This document shows positions 1 through 10,821 of a stretch of 64,000 nt of DNA, one piece after another. The first letter of the stretch is position 1. Each line of letters opens with the position of its first letter. The notes below the pieces were generated by a model. That model was not told the DNA's origin and made no database searches. It saw only the letters and a list, made by a program, of their open reading frames with translations. Source of the DNA: Rhyacophila brunnea (Eukaryota; Arthropoda; Insecta; Trichoptera; Rhyacophilidae); assembly GCA_022495005.1 (NCBI GenBank), contig JAGYXB010000196.1, positions 1,798,001-1,862,000 of the forward strand. Direction: 5' to 3'. The translations under genes were made by a program, and so were the position numbers.

Positions 1-199
1 TTTGTAACGCTACTGTGTCATCAGCTAAATATATTTTTTTTTATTTAAGTTGAAGAATGATATTGAGAGAATGTGGTTATCACTATCAGTTGTGATACTG
101 GATAAACTGGCTTGTTGCCTTATTGACCTTGGACATGCATCTATTATAATATAGGGTTATCAAAAAGAGATAGTTACTCGTATATAAGTATATAATATA

Positions 200-1830
200 A
201 ACTGAATTTTTTTCTCAATATGTTGATTGTGTCACGAGCTGGATGGCATGTTGGAACATCTTGTCGGACCTACAGATCAAAATCATCTAATTCATACCGG
301 AAAATATCAGTGATCATGTTTCTGTAGCGTTCTCCATTGGCAGTAACTGCATTGTCATTTTAAATGTCAAAAAGATACGGTCCAATTACACTTCCAGACT
401 ATAAACCCAATGACATTAATATGGACGAAGCATCTGGAAAGTAAAATGACACTCACTTTGTGTCGGGTCTGCCGGATGGCGAAATTCATATTTTAATATC
501 GGTATCCTACGCTCAAACGAACATTCTGCTTGCAAGCGGTCTGGCGACACCGCTGGGTCTGCCCATACAAAATTTCTGACTGTCAGGTTTCGACTCCGCC
601 GTAATTATTGTGTTACAAAATGCCAATGTACCTAGTTAAAAATTGTAAAAAAAATCTACTAAACACTCCAAGAAAGATGGGATATCACTTTTCATGTCTT
701 AGTGTTATTTATTATTGATAAAATGCCATTTTAAGATATTGATGAATGTTTATTCGATGCAATTGAATGACAGAAACCATTGGACAGACGCCTGTGATGC
801 GTTGGGCTCACTTGCGTCTAATCTCCGAGAAGTCGTAAGTAATCGATAATCTGTTTCTAATGCAATGACACTAATACGCCATTACAATAAAGGTTATATT
901 ACTATAATTTTAATATTTTATAATTTATTATGTATTGTACATTTATCTTGCTTATGATGATGTTAAAATTTATAGGGATAGTTTTTAAAAAATATGAAAA
1001 CAAGGGTAACTTATGTAATTAGCGTTAAACTTTACTGACGATTTGATAAGAAATTAGAAAAGATTGACATAACGTTGTTTGACTATCATGTAGCCGTAAA
1101 TGTAAAATAACGTTATCTAAAAAAAAAAAAAAACTTTTTTGTAGATAACGTTGTCTGACTTTAAGCACTCGAATTCTCGAAGCTTGTATCGCATAATGGA
1201 AACGGATACGTCATATGGTCACGTGACGTCTACCTATACATCTGTGAATGACTTTCATGCACAATTTCTCGTGCGCGCCGATATGAAGTGAGTTGTCCAT
1301 TTAATATGTCATTGTATAAACCACACTAAACTCTTTTTAAAATTTTTATGGATGTAAAGCTGTACCAAGAAAAGTATGTGAGTTTTTATTACTCAAAATG
1401 CAACAATTGTGCTTATTTACGAAGCCATTTAACCTAAAATGAGCTTCATCGCTGAAGATGATTGTTTTCATGACATAATGGGTACGTTTCAAGCTGCTCC
1501 CAATCCAAGCCCAGTATACAAAAAATTGTAACACCAATTAATAATGGTCATTCGGTTTAAGTTCTTGTGTTTACTGTATTTTACACGCATTCAAATGAAA
1601 ATCTTTATGGGTAATATTCCGTGTAGTGCCATAAGAAAGCCGACGTGCAAGTAATTGATTTTTCTGGATTTTCATCCACACTTTGATTTACAAAATCAAT
1701 ATTTTCAGTAGTACGTATTTTTAACATTGCAAACATTACCATTTGACTCGAATTTTTCTAATAAATTACGAAAATATCGATTATGACCATAAATTTCACG
1801 TAATCCCCGAAACGTAGCTAGAATTGTCGG
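200..1830 (-). pseudogene. Tc1/mariner-superfamily DDE transposase pseudogene, split by a TIR element
   Basis: Decayed DNA transposase read on the minus strand from about 1830 down to 200. In pieces of different frames I can read a helix-turn-helix-side segment (LREIYGHNRYFRNLLEKFES, about 1800-1740), the first catalytic block IIFSDEAHFRLNGFVNKHNC (1475-1400), a stretch reading NAVTANGERYRNMITDIF (about 350-290) and a block resembling the second catalytic motif, RQDVPTCHPARDT (about 240-200). This order matches Tc1/mariner-type transposases common in insects. Several stops and frameshifts are present, and a 908-bp TIR element (407-1314) sits inside the gene. No intact third acidic residue was found. 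It is certainly non-functional. The subfamily is uncertain. Confidence 0.75.
407..1314. mobile_element. Family-A TIR element, long copy, inserted in the transposase pseudogene
   Basis: Begins CCAATGACATTAATATGG and ends CATTTAATATGTCATTG, so the ends are inverted repeats. It is flanked by a 7-bp direct repeat, TATAAAC (400-406 and 1315-1321). The same family recurs in opposite orientation at 31816-32474 and in part at 12190-12505. Compared with the 31.8-kb copy, this one carries about 270 extra bases between roughly 905 and 1172, with an A14 run and an ATAACG-TTATCT inverted motif, probably a further insertion. No coding capacity was seen. The superfamily is undetermined. Confidence 0.75.
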
Positions 1831-2290
1831 AAAATAATTACAAGATAAAAAAAACTTCTTATATTCTAAACGTTTTTAAATTTTCTATTGAATTATTATG
1901 CTCAATATGCTCAATATGCTCAAACTTGTACTTGATACGAAGTAAATAAAAAACAAACAAACAAATATAGAATACTGAAATGTCATTTTGATTTTCATAG
2001 TTACGTACGTATATATTAATAATTTAGTTGCTATGACCACCCCCTTAGCAACCAATAATAGTCTTTTACTTTTTACGAATTTTTTCTGAAATTACTTTCC
2101 ATACAAAACAGAATTAACTGAAAATGAATTCAATTCTGCTTAAAGATGGCTAAAAGTATTAAAATAATGCATTGGCATCGTGTTATGATATATTCTAAAA
2201 GTTTCAAATGTCTAACTAGTCGGGAAGTTAGTTAAAAATCGATTGCAAGATTTGTACTGGACAACCAACCACCGGACAAACAAGAATACG
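1815..2290 (-). repeat. Family-B interspersed repeat, copy 1
   Basis: About 475 bp that recur in inverse orientation at 20646-20984 plus 22286-22380 and at 22730-23200. Shared landmarks are TAACTAACTTCCCGACTAGC, a GTTGCTATGACCA segment and an ATCTTGTAATTATTTT end. This copy has a local triplication of ATGCTCAAT near 1898-1922. No ORF is conserved between copies, so it is probably a non-autonomous element. It directly abuts the transposase pseudogene, so it could also be the terminal part of that transposon. Confidence 0.6.
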
Positions 2291-2499
2291 AGCTAATAAA
2301 AATATTGTAAAAATTAACAATAATTGTTCGACTGTGCAACTGTGTATCTTTCCATGATAATTTATCAAACAATACTGAACACAAATGTCAATTTTTGTGA
2401 GAATCAGAAACAATAAATGGCTGCTGTGACGTCTTAAAAATCTATAGTAATAATTTGATATTCCTATAATATAATAGTATAATGTATTCAATGTTCAAT

Positions 2500-3483
2500 G
2501 TTGAAACCTAGTGACTCCAGTTTCAGAAAAAACGTCGTTTCATCCATATAAATAAATAACGTGGTCCAATAATTAATTAAAAATATTATTTACTAAAACT
2601 TTTTAAAGTTTCAAAATGACACAAAGTTCTCGTGTTCAAATAATGATAGAAATCTTAATTAAGTTAAGTCAAGATCGAGATCGATCAAGATCGAATAGTG
2701 CCGGATAAAAACAATGTGAGTATTAAATCAATACATGGCATAAAAAATCAAATTACGCGCCTAGACATTTGAAATAATATATAGATATTGCCGTATTCCG
2801 GATATCGATATCAAAATTGAAATGATATTATAAAACAATCAGCGAACTGTCACTTTTATCAGATTCAATAATATATATCAAAATGTACCACAAAGTAGGT
2901 CAATCAATACATTGTATATAATATGTATTAATTTAAACAAATTACTATTAAATACGGGAAATGTCACTTACTCTAATTAGATCGCGTCATGTACGTAAGT
3001 ATCTATAGATCAAGCGACACGAGTGTGTATTGCCAGTGGCTAGTGAAAAAAATCAATTTATGTTAACAGGCAAGAATAAATATTCATGTCCTTTGAGACA
3101 GTTTTGAATTGAAATTAGGTTTCCAAATTGAGTCTAGATCGATTTGGCGCTGCCATCTGGAATGCGGACAACTTGACGGCGCTGCAGACAAATGAAATAC
3201 CTTGGAATAATTTCACTTACACTTGCAATATTGCATCACTTTCTCTCGCTCGGCACCCCCTCCGACTATGTCTTGCTTTCTTTGCAAGAGGCTTTTCAAA
3301 AATCCTGAAAACTAACTATTGCCAAATATTGATTTTTTGGTAATCAGTTAACATAACAGTTCACTAGGTACGAAATCTTTATTCCATTTGGCCAAAGTGT
3401 ATGTTAACGCTATATATTAATTTTATGAAGGTAACCATATATATTCTCTCTATCCCGAGCTCTCTCTCTTCAGTCGGTTACAC
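2500..3483. other. Unassigned AT-rich sequence
   Basis: I see no supported gene. There is a short CTCTCTC-rich stretch at 3447-3470. The segment around 3128-3200 (GATTTGGCGCTGCC) weakly resembles the termini of the element at 59052-59460. Confidence 0.4.
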
Positions 3484-3486
3484 TAA

Positions 3487-3663
3487 GGCCCGTTTCACAC
3501 GGTACACCGGTGTCTAGACACAGGTGTGTCGAGCGGCTGAATTTACACATAATTGAATGGACGCGTTTAGACGGAGACACACGTATATCGCGTTCATTTA
3601 TATGTACATGCAGTGTCCAGAGATACCGGTGTCCAGACATCAGTGTATCGTGTGAAACGGCTC
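3487..3663. mobile_element. Harbinger-type MITE, 177 bp
   Basis: Left end GGCCCGTTTCACACGG and right end CGTGTGAAACGGCTC are inverted repeats. They are flanked by the trinucleotide TAA on both sides (3484-3486 and 3664-3666). TAA/TTA 3-bp duplications and GGCCCGTTTC-like ends are characteristic of PIF/Harbinger MITEs. The interior holds a second imperfect inversion (ACACCGGTGTCTAGACA against TACCGGTGTCCAGACAT). It is non-coding. Confidence 0.8.
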
Positions 3664-3669
3664 TAAGCC

Positions 3670-5070
3670 TCTCTGCGTCTTTTTAGCTATAGTCTAGTTG
3701 ATGTTTGCACATATCCTGCAGTGGCGACCCAAGTGACGAGTAGATACCTATTGTTACCAAATATCATAATCATAATAAATGTCAAGGCTAAACGATGATG
3801 CACAGCGAAACAAACAAAAAGAACGTTACCGTTATCTGTTTCTGGGCAAACGAAGGGTCGAGGGTAGGTACGGTCAGTCGGTTGTTACCACCCTTGAGCC
3901 TTGTACATCGCCTCTAAATACGATTTGCTACCTTTTCTTCGCGCCAAGGCGTGTGTTTACAAAAAAAAATGTTGTTAATAATAATTAATTGTAACTTGTC
4001 AAGCGAAATATACTTACGTAACTTTATGCCCCTGAGTCAGTGTTTTTAATAAGTGAAAAGTATAAATCAGCACCATACGTAAACCCATACCTATCACTAT
4101 CTACTGGGTTGTATTCATAAACCTTATAGAGAACCTGTAGATTCATCGCATCTAATGACGTAGCAGACCCATCTGAGTCTTCACGGCATCAAAATATTAG
4201 CACAATGACAATATATTGTCTTATAATGTATTTAACCCGGACAATAAGGGTTAATTGATGTTTGTGATTCATATTACATTATTATAAAATTCCCAAATTT
4301 TTATTGATGTCACAATATTATTTACGCTAGGGTAAGTACCTACTTACTAAGTAAACCATGCATTAAAATTATTCTAACGTAATATGTATGAATTCGGTGA
4401 GTAGGTAATTAGCATATTATTTTTTCTCTTCGTCTAAATTAGGACATTTTGTAATTAAACCTAGCTAAAACTGTTTACTTATACAAAACATCTAATTAAT
4501 TCTAGTTGGTACCTACATATTTAAAGTTATTTTAATTTCTTGATAGAATTATCAGATTAATCTAATTATTTTTCTATTTGTAAAACCCGCCTAGGCTTAA
4601 ATCAATCAATGCGAATTTTGAAAAGAGAAAAAAAATTATCACTTAGGTTGCACCCACTTTCAACTAAAATATCTGACATAACCGGTTGGTGGTTTTTTCC
4701 TGATTTTTTTAATCGAGAAATAAAAAAAGCTTTCGTTTGTCGAAGTTTATGTAATATAAATGTAAATACCCAGCATAGCTGTTACATATATTTTACAAAA
4801 TACAAACTGTGGTTTGGGTTATTCTTCATTCTCTAAGTCCTTTCTTTAAGTAGAGCATATTGTGGATACCACCAGCATGGTTCTATTTGAAGTATAGAAG
4901 GTAGTCGCTTAGTCTGAAAGTATCAAAACATATTATTTTATTGACACAAATTTAAAAAAAATCAATCAATGAATATAAGCATGTAAGATATATTTATAAC
5001 TATTGCTTTATTTTCAACACCCAGTAGTTGTTTATTATTGTATAGATAACATTATATGTGTAAGGGGTGT
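3670..5070. other. Unassigned AT-rich sequence
   Basis: No supported gene. A GCAGTGGCGACCC motif at about 3719 resembles a retroviral-type primer-binding site next to an LTR end, but no LTR pair or internal domain accompanies it. Confidence 0.35.
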
Positions 5071-5079
5071 CTCCTAACC

Positions 5080-5255
5080 TGTGTGTGTTTAGCACTTACC
5101 AGTCTTCTTGCTTCCTCCCAGTTCATAACAGCATCCAGTAGCCCCCGCCTATACGTCTTGTGGATGGTATCATGCTGACTTTAAGAAAAAATAGAACCGG
5201 TTTCCGCGTCTACTACGCTTCCCAGAGAGATACATTTTCACTGATGTACCATGCC
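5080..5255 (-). pseudogene. LINE reverse-transcriptase C-terminal fragment
   Basis: Minus-strand translation gives TIHKTYRRGLLDAVMNWEEA, which resembles the extreme C-terminal tail of insect LINE ORF2 proteins, where a W-x-x-A-R-x-L/V segment closes the protein. The reading frame is interrupted and there is no upstream domain. It lies directly beside another LINE 3' end (5260 onward), which suggests two insertions side by side. Confidence 0.4.
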
Positions 5256-5259
5256 TTTT

Positions 5260-5720
5260 TTATGATTTTATCGAGGCCTTGACCACGACTCGCTGTCATA
5301 TCGCCTCTTCTCATTTAAAAGAGGATCCACCGACCAAGCCCTCATTCCAATTCTGTTAAAGAACTTTACAATTCTGCCAAGCTCTTCCGTCTTACTCACC
5401 GCCAGGGTACCTTTCAATTCATTGACATTCTCACATATATCCGCAATTCGCAGCTTTAACTCTGTATCGTTCTTATTTAGGGAATTGTACTGCAATAATT
5501 ATGTACAATGTCCTCCAAAACATCACATTCATCGCAGAGCTACGAATCACTTCTTCCCATGAAGACATCAAATCTTTTAAACCATTGTTTATCCTGTTCT
5601 TAGCCTCAGCATCAACTTAATTTTGTTTCAAAGGAAACTACGAACCAGGGCACTGAACGTGGTGATGGTAGAATTGACTTACTCCATTTATCCTTTTCTA
5701 GGGATGCCATATGGTGAAAA
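5260..5720 (-). pseudogene. 3' end of a LINE, same family as the 7838-9781 element
   Basis: The 3' 140 bp (about 5260-5400) match the 3' end of the element at 7858-8000. Both read through GACTCGCTGTCATATCGCC and encode a similar tail (KTEELGRIVKFFNRIG here, KTEELDKIIIKPFNRIG there). This copy continues further into ORF2-side sequence, with an open stretch at 5268-5495, so it retains sequence that the 7838-9781 copy has deleted. It is 5'-truncated and decayed. Confidence 0.65.
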
Positions 5721-5937
5721 CGCCTTTTTCTTTTGAAATTTTATTTTATTGTTTAACATTGTTTTTTTTTCTTCTCTCTTCTGCTGATAATATTATTTGA
5801 TATTATTTTCACTTAACTCGTTTGGTTAGAACCAGTTCTTTTTAAATTTAAATCACATGTTGTGAACTTACACAATGTGTTGTACACAATGTTTTGTTTT
5901 AAAACAAATGAAATTAAATAATAAAGATTTATTAGAA

Positions 5938-6235
5938 CTAGCTGAGCCAGCTGGCTCTCGCCAGTCTGTCTCGCTAGGTCTTGCAGACGGCTTGGCGGTA
6001 TTGGATATTAATATGATTGTGAAGTATGCATAGGCGGCGCCATAATTTTCCCTTCGTCATAGATTTTCATTCACCTCAGACAGTTTGATATTTCGCTGAT
6101 TTGTCAGTTTTACGATTTGCAAGTCGTCACTGCCGATAAATTCGGGGTCATATGCGTTGTCTATTCTGGAGTCTGGCCTTTACAATATCGTCTGACACCA
6201 CTTCAGACTGATAGGCCTAGCAGAACAGCTGGCAA
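5938..6235 (-). mobile_element. Family-J Helitron-like non-autonomous element, copy 1
   Basis: About 300 bp, repeated in the opposite orientation at 58636-58919. On the minus strand it ends with the perfect palindrome GAGCCAGCTGGCTC followed by AGCTAG and a flanking T. The termini, hairpin then CTAG before T, fit the Helitron 3' signature CTRR. The 5' end is not certain. It is non-coding. Confidence 0.5.
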
Positions 6236-6284
6236 TCGCCGATTGCTACTACTGACATTTTAATAGAATATACCCAATATGTTT

Positions 6285-6709
6285 ATATATTGCACTTTCT
6301 CATTCATTCTTATTTATTTTCGTTAAACTAAGAACATCATTACACGTCATGTTGTTGGTTAGTTTTTTATAATTCATTAAACCCTGCCTAAACCAAACAA
6401 TAGTAGTTAAAATATTATTCTATCTATTAAATATCCAAAATGATGTACGATTTAATGGCATAATTTTAAATATTTTATAGACAGATGCGTATTATGGCTT
6501 GGTTTCCCAGGGTTTAATTGAATTTAAAAAACTAACCAACAACATGACGTGTAATGTATGTTCATAGTTTAACGAAAATAAATATGAATGAATGAGAACA
6601 CTATCTGTAAATTGTAGTCTTAGTTAAATGTAAATAAATACGTATAACTAACAACGTTTAGTCTGTACTATTTATGGTGGATCCACCCTACCTCCACCCA
6701 TCGCCACTG
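6285..6709. mobile_element. hAT-1 MITE, left-truncated copy
   Basis: Right end GGTGGATCCACCCTACCTCC...CGCCACTG matches the hAT-1 termini defined by the complete copies at 15276-15851 and 51992-52577. Long subterminal inverted repeats are visible (about 6297-6360 against 6527-6600, including CAACAACATGACGTGTAATG). The left terminus is missing. Confidence 0.65.
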
Positions 6710-6714
6710 CAGGA

Positions 6715-7823
6715 TAGTCTTATTTTTCATACATTTAGATTATTGCGATATAATACGTTTTATTTATTCAATGGGATCACCTTAGATTGCACCCACTGTT
6801 TCTTATAATAAGTCTTTTAAGATACTCGTAATTACCACTCTGAAGGGGTGTGTCCATATGCTTTGCTTAGGAGCAAAAATGGTACTTTATTTTAAAATTC
6901 GTAAGTTCTTAATATACTAATGAATAAATTTCAACATGCTAAAATTATTATTTAACAAAATTATCTTTGTGGGTAAATAAAAAAAATATTATTTTTATCA
7001 TGTACAAAAATGGAAAAAGAAACAGGTAGGTACTTACTTATTGTACCTAATTGTGTCGTATAAAGGTCATAATCGACTATATTTGACTATAAGTGTATAT
7101 TTCACTTAGAAGAAATAAAAGATGAAATAGCAAACAACATGCATAATATCATTATCAAAAGAAACATTATTGCAATTTAATTTTTATTAATATTAATAGT
7201 TACTAATGATATAAAAGAAGAAGAAAGGTTACTGTAATTTTATATGTAATTATTATTATAAAATATATACCTAAACATTATTAATGATTAATTACTTGTA
7301 TTAAACGTCACATGAATTTCATTTACCAACGAAATGTAAAAATAATACAATTATTACTGATTCACGATAACTACCTATCTATTTTATATGGAAGTGTGTG
7401 ATACTTCGACGTTGATCTGACAATAGTATCTATCTGACATTTATAGTCAATTTTTCAGGGGGTTCAAAAAACTGTTTTTGTCGGTATCAGTATTATTTTT
7501 ATTTTTCAAGTGAAATGATTTAATATTAGTACTAAAACAGTCATTTAAAGATGTATGAAAATTGTAATGTCATAATAAAATAAATCACGCAGATAAATAA
7601 TATTTCTTTTTAGTTTCTAGACACTTCGATGCAGATAGACACTATTTTCCACGTCAAATTTGAGCATTTTAGGCTTTTTTTCGTAGAACAATAATATTTC
7701 CATTCGATCTGTCACCATTTTGTACAAAATACACCAATAACCTAGAATTTGCCAAAACTGCAGATAGATACTATTGTCAGATCACAGTCGACATACTATA
7801 ATATTGAGAAGAGCGTAATATGT
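6715..7823. other. Unassigned AT-rich sequence
   Basis: I see no gene, RNA or clear repeat. The sequence is extremely AT-rich. Confidence 0.4.
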
Positions 7824-7837
7824 ACCTATATAATGTA

Positions 7838-7855
7838 TTTTTTTTTTTTTTTTTT
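7838..7855 (-). other. Poly(A) tail of half-LINE 1
   Basis: An uninterrupted run of 18 T on the plus strand, lying exactly between the 3' copy of the 14-bp target duplication and the LINE 3' sequence. This is the expected product of target-primed reverse transcription. Confidence 0.85.
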
Positions 7856-7927
7856 GTGATTTTACCGAGGCTTTGACTGCGACTCGCTGTCATATCGCCT
7901 CTTCTCTTCTAGAAGGGGATCCTTCGA

Positions 7928-8242
7928 TCAGGTCCTCACTCCTATTCTGTTAAATGGCTTTATAATTATTTTGTCTAGCTCTTCCGTCTTTCTTTCTTTC
8001 TTCTTTAGACGCCAGTGTTTTATGCACCAGAATCGCTCTCCTCCGTATCCATCCCTTCTGTATTTTCGATACATCGTGTAATCATTGAATTTCAGATAGT
8101 CTAATTCAGACCTCAGCCAAGTCTCTGATATTAATGCTATTGAAATTTTTTGTCTTATTAAGTAGAGTTCTATATCATCCTTTTTTTGCTTCATACTTCT
8201 GGCATTCCATTGTAAAATCCTAATTTGTTTTTTATTATCCAT
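7928..8242 (-). pseudogene. LINE ORF2, endonuclease N-terminus fused to ORF2 C-terminal tail
   Basis: Starts at the ATG at 8242. Residues about 8-70 show the beginning of an endonuclease/exonuclease/phosphatase domain: ILQWNARS, then SETWL, then GYGG near residue 68. Catalytic residues beyond that are absent. After about residue 70 the frame runs into the family's C-terminal tail (KTEEL...FNRIG), which the 5260-5720 copy also shows. The deletion junction thus leaves a 104-codon chimeric frame. The start overlaps the ORF1 stop in the sequence ATGGATAA (8242-8235), an arrangement that in other LINEs allows termination-reinitiation. The product cannot cut or copy DNA. Confidence 0.75.
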
Positions 8243-9547
8243 TTTGCTCCAGAACCTCCCCTAGAATTTCCTTTAAGTGTCCTTCTTTGAATTGTTTGCA
8301 TACCCAGTCCACTGCTTTAATTATTAGTTGTTTAATGATCTGCTGCCAGTCTCCCCCTTTCAGCAAGACTTTCATAATTTCTCCCATCGCGTTAACCTCT
8401 GTCTTCCCCTTTGAATTTTTCTTATTTTTTGTAGGCTTTACGCTACTACCTGTAGATATTATTGTTGAGCCTGAAGCTTCTACCACCGCTTCTTCTTTCT
8501 TTTTGTTTTCCTTAATTTTTTGAATTGTTTCGCTTTCATCTCTTCCTACGATTTTTTTTGTTTTAATATATCAGCATAGCTATTATTTAACATATTTTTT
8601 TTTGCTTCCTTGAAAGGTATGTTCATTTTTTTCATTGCTTCTTTGCAATTCTTTTCTTCTTGCCACTTTGGGCATTTTTGGCTGTTTGCCGCGTGGTTAC
8701 CTTTGCAATTGATGCACGTAATTTCCTCATTTTTTTCGCAGGTTTTGTGGTTTTCACCACACTTAGGGCACGTTTCTACTGTACGCCCGCAATTGTTCGC
8801 GATATGCCCATATCGCCAGCATTTGTAGCATTGCATGACCCTGAATACATACGGTTCTACAGCAAAAGAGACTCCATATATGTAAATTGTTCTCGGCAAT
8901 ATTTTCTCCCCAAATTTAATACTGACTGACGAGGTCTTTGTCAGCTCTCCTGTATCATCTTTTCTTGTCAACCTCTTAAGGTTGATTACTTTTGCATCAC
9001 TTTTGATTTCCATTTGCAGTTCTTGGAGGTCCATATCAATATCGACTTTTCTTATTACTCCATAAGAGCAGGAGTCATTCTCTTTGGTCACAAAACCGAG
9101 ATCTTTGAGTTCTCCAGCTTGTTTCACTTTATCTGCTTCTTTTTCGTCTTCTACTTGGATGTACGTCTTTAAATTTTTATTGTAAATTTTCTGTACTTTT
9201 ACTCCTGCCTTATGCAGCATCTGCGCTATTTTCAATTTTAATGGAATTTTACTTCCCGTCGCTATCATGACGATGTTTTGGTTTCCCTTTGGAGTGACCC
9301 CAGAGTCTCTTCTGGGTTTTTTTCCAGAGGTCACCGTCTGCCATTCTTCTTCTTTTTCTCCAACCACTTCCTCTTCATCATCGTTTCTTTTCTTCTTCGT
9401 TTTTTTGGTTTCATTCACTTCCATCGTGGTGTTTTCCATTTTATTGCTTTTGCCGTTCACGCGGTCTTGGAATTCGCGCAACAGTGTGAACAAAAAACAG
9501 TGTGGACAACCCCTCGCTTCACAGCGTTTGACGCACTCCCCGCACAA
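8235..9547 (-). CDS. LINE ORF1 nucleic-acid-binding (gag-like) protein, one frameshift
   Basis: ORF1 protein that would coat the LINE RNA. The main frame (9547-8546, 333 codons) has a lysine/glutamate-rich N-terminal third and three zinc knuckles near the C-terminus: CYKCWRYGHIANNC (about 240-253), CPKCGENHKTC (260-270) and CINCKGNHAANSQKC (278-292). A second frame continues from about 8545 to 8235 and overlaps the ORF2 start by eight bases. The two frames are separated by a one-base shift at an A8 tract near 8549-8556 (minus strand), where the first frame reads LKQKKS-stop. The original protein was therefore about 437 residues. The shift could be a mutation, an assembly error or a slippery site. 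Otherwise the frame is undisturbed, which suggests recent insertion. Confidence 0.8.
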
Positions 9548-9781
9548 AGTGCACTATCCGTGCAACAATAAATATTTTTCACTTTTTCTCAAGCACTGGC
9601 ACTGATTGTCAAAATCACATGGGACCACACATGTTGAGTTTATTGTCAAATTCATTTACAAACAATATTATTTTTGTTGTATCCCGTATTTATAACCGTT
9701 CGCGAGTAACCAGGCGAATAGCGTCCCGAATACGCAAGCAAAGTTGTACAACCTCACTCCACCGCTGTTGGCTTCCGACTG
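9548..9781 (-). promoter_or_regulatory. 5' UTR / internal promoter region of half-LINE 1
   Basis: About 230 bp between the 5' terminus (CAGTCGG...) and the ORF1 ATG. LINEs of this type carry an internal promoter at their very 5' end, so this region probably holds it. A TCAGT/CAGTC initiator-like sequence at the terminus is the only element I can point to. Confidence 0.45.
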
Positions 9782-9795
9782 ACCTATATAATGTA

Positions 9796-10820
9796 GTTTC
9801 TTATTTATTAAGTCTGAAATTATTCAATTTATTGATGGAATTATTAAAATTATCTTCATCTTACAATAAATGTCTTGATTGAAATTGATTATTTATGGAT
9901 GCTAATAGAAATGTCACATTTTTTCGATTACTTATTCCTGTAAATTCTAAATTTGAAATCTGATACGTCAAATAAACTTGTTTTGCGAAAGAAAACAAAT
10001 GACAATCTAAGTCTTTTAGTTTGACAGATAAAAAGCAGTGAAGTAGTTTTAGATTATATTTTCGCAATAATTAGTGAGGAAATATGTATTTATTTTGTGT
10101 TAAAACTCAAGAATACGCCAATGTGCTACTTACAGATTTGAATAATTTTGTGGAATATTGATTTAGATATTTTGCAATATTGATTATATAGAAAGTATTA
10201 AACGACATTATAATCAATTTGAGGTACACGGACAGCAAGATACGAAAATGTATGTTGACGGATGTAAAACGCGATTTAAAAACGATAGTATCTGTGATTG
10301 TGTCGAGTTTTATCAGATTGTGCCCGATTCAAATGGAAGTAGATTCGGGACTCCAAAAATTGAAGTGAATTCCTTTAATAATCAACAAAGTGGTATTTAA
10401 ATAAAAAAGTTGACGTATTTTCCAAAATCTCTTAGGATAATAATATATAGGAGATAATTTTTTAAATAATAGACTATTACGTCTATTATAATCTGCCAAG
10501 GGAGTTGGGAATACATGATGACCAATACTTCTGTGGTTTGGTGTTGTCAATAAATTTAAATGGAAATTATTACCTACATAAATTTTATGTTCGTTTCAAA
10601 ACCAACTTTATTCTCATTTTAGTATGGCTCAAAACGTGTATTGACATGTAACTACTTACGTTATGTATAATTTCACTTACAAAAAGAATTATGTATTATG
10701 GCGTGTCAAAAATCAATCTAGTGAACCGCACAACAGCCAAAACCCAGTGACATTAATGCATGCTTATAAATTGATATCAATAATTGACAGGGCTCCGTCA
10801 CCATTGGATACTATTTATAA
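9796..10820. other. Unassigned AT-rich sequence
   Basis: No gene or recognisable mobile element. Short hydrophobic frames occur, but their composition is just that of AT-rich DNA. Confidence 0.4.
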
Positions 10821-10821
10821 G

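Larger units (their letters stand above)
7838..9781 (-). mobile_element. 5'-complete, internally deleted LINE (ORF1-bearing half-LINE 1)
   Basis: A retroposed unit on the minus strand flanked by a perfect 14-bp target-site duplication, ACCTATATAATGTA (7824-7837 and 9782-9795). Its 3' end is an 18-base poly(A) tail (T-run 7838-7855 on the plus strand). The 5' terminus reads CAGTCGGAAGCC, right against the TSD. It holds a 5' UTR of about 230 bp, an ORF1 with three zinc knuckles, and the start of an apurinic-type endonuclease ORF2. ORF2 is joined directly to the LINE 3' end at about 8012-8035, so the rest of the endonuclease and all of the reverse transcriptase are gone. Family features fit the jockey/I group. 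Mobilisation must have been in trans or before the deletion. Confidence 0.85.

Noticed and set aside
3715..3740. Primer-binding-like GCAGTGGCGACCC
   Set aside because: No LTR boundaries or coding domain nearby.
8287..9605. Plus-strand frames opposite the half-LINE 1 ORF1
   Set aside because: Phe/Ser-rich shadows of the Lys/Glu-rich minus-strand protein.
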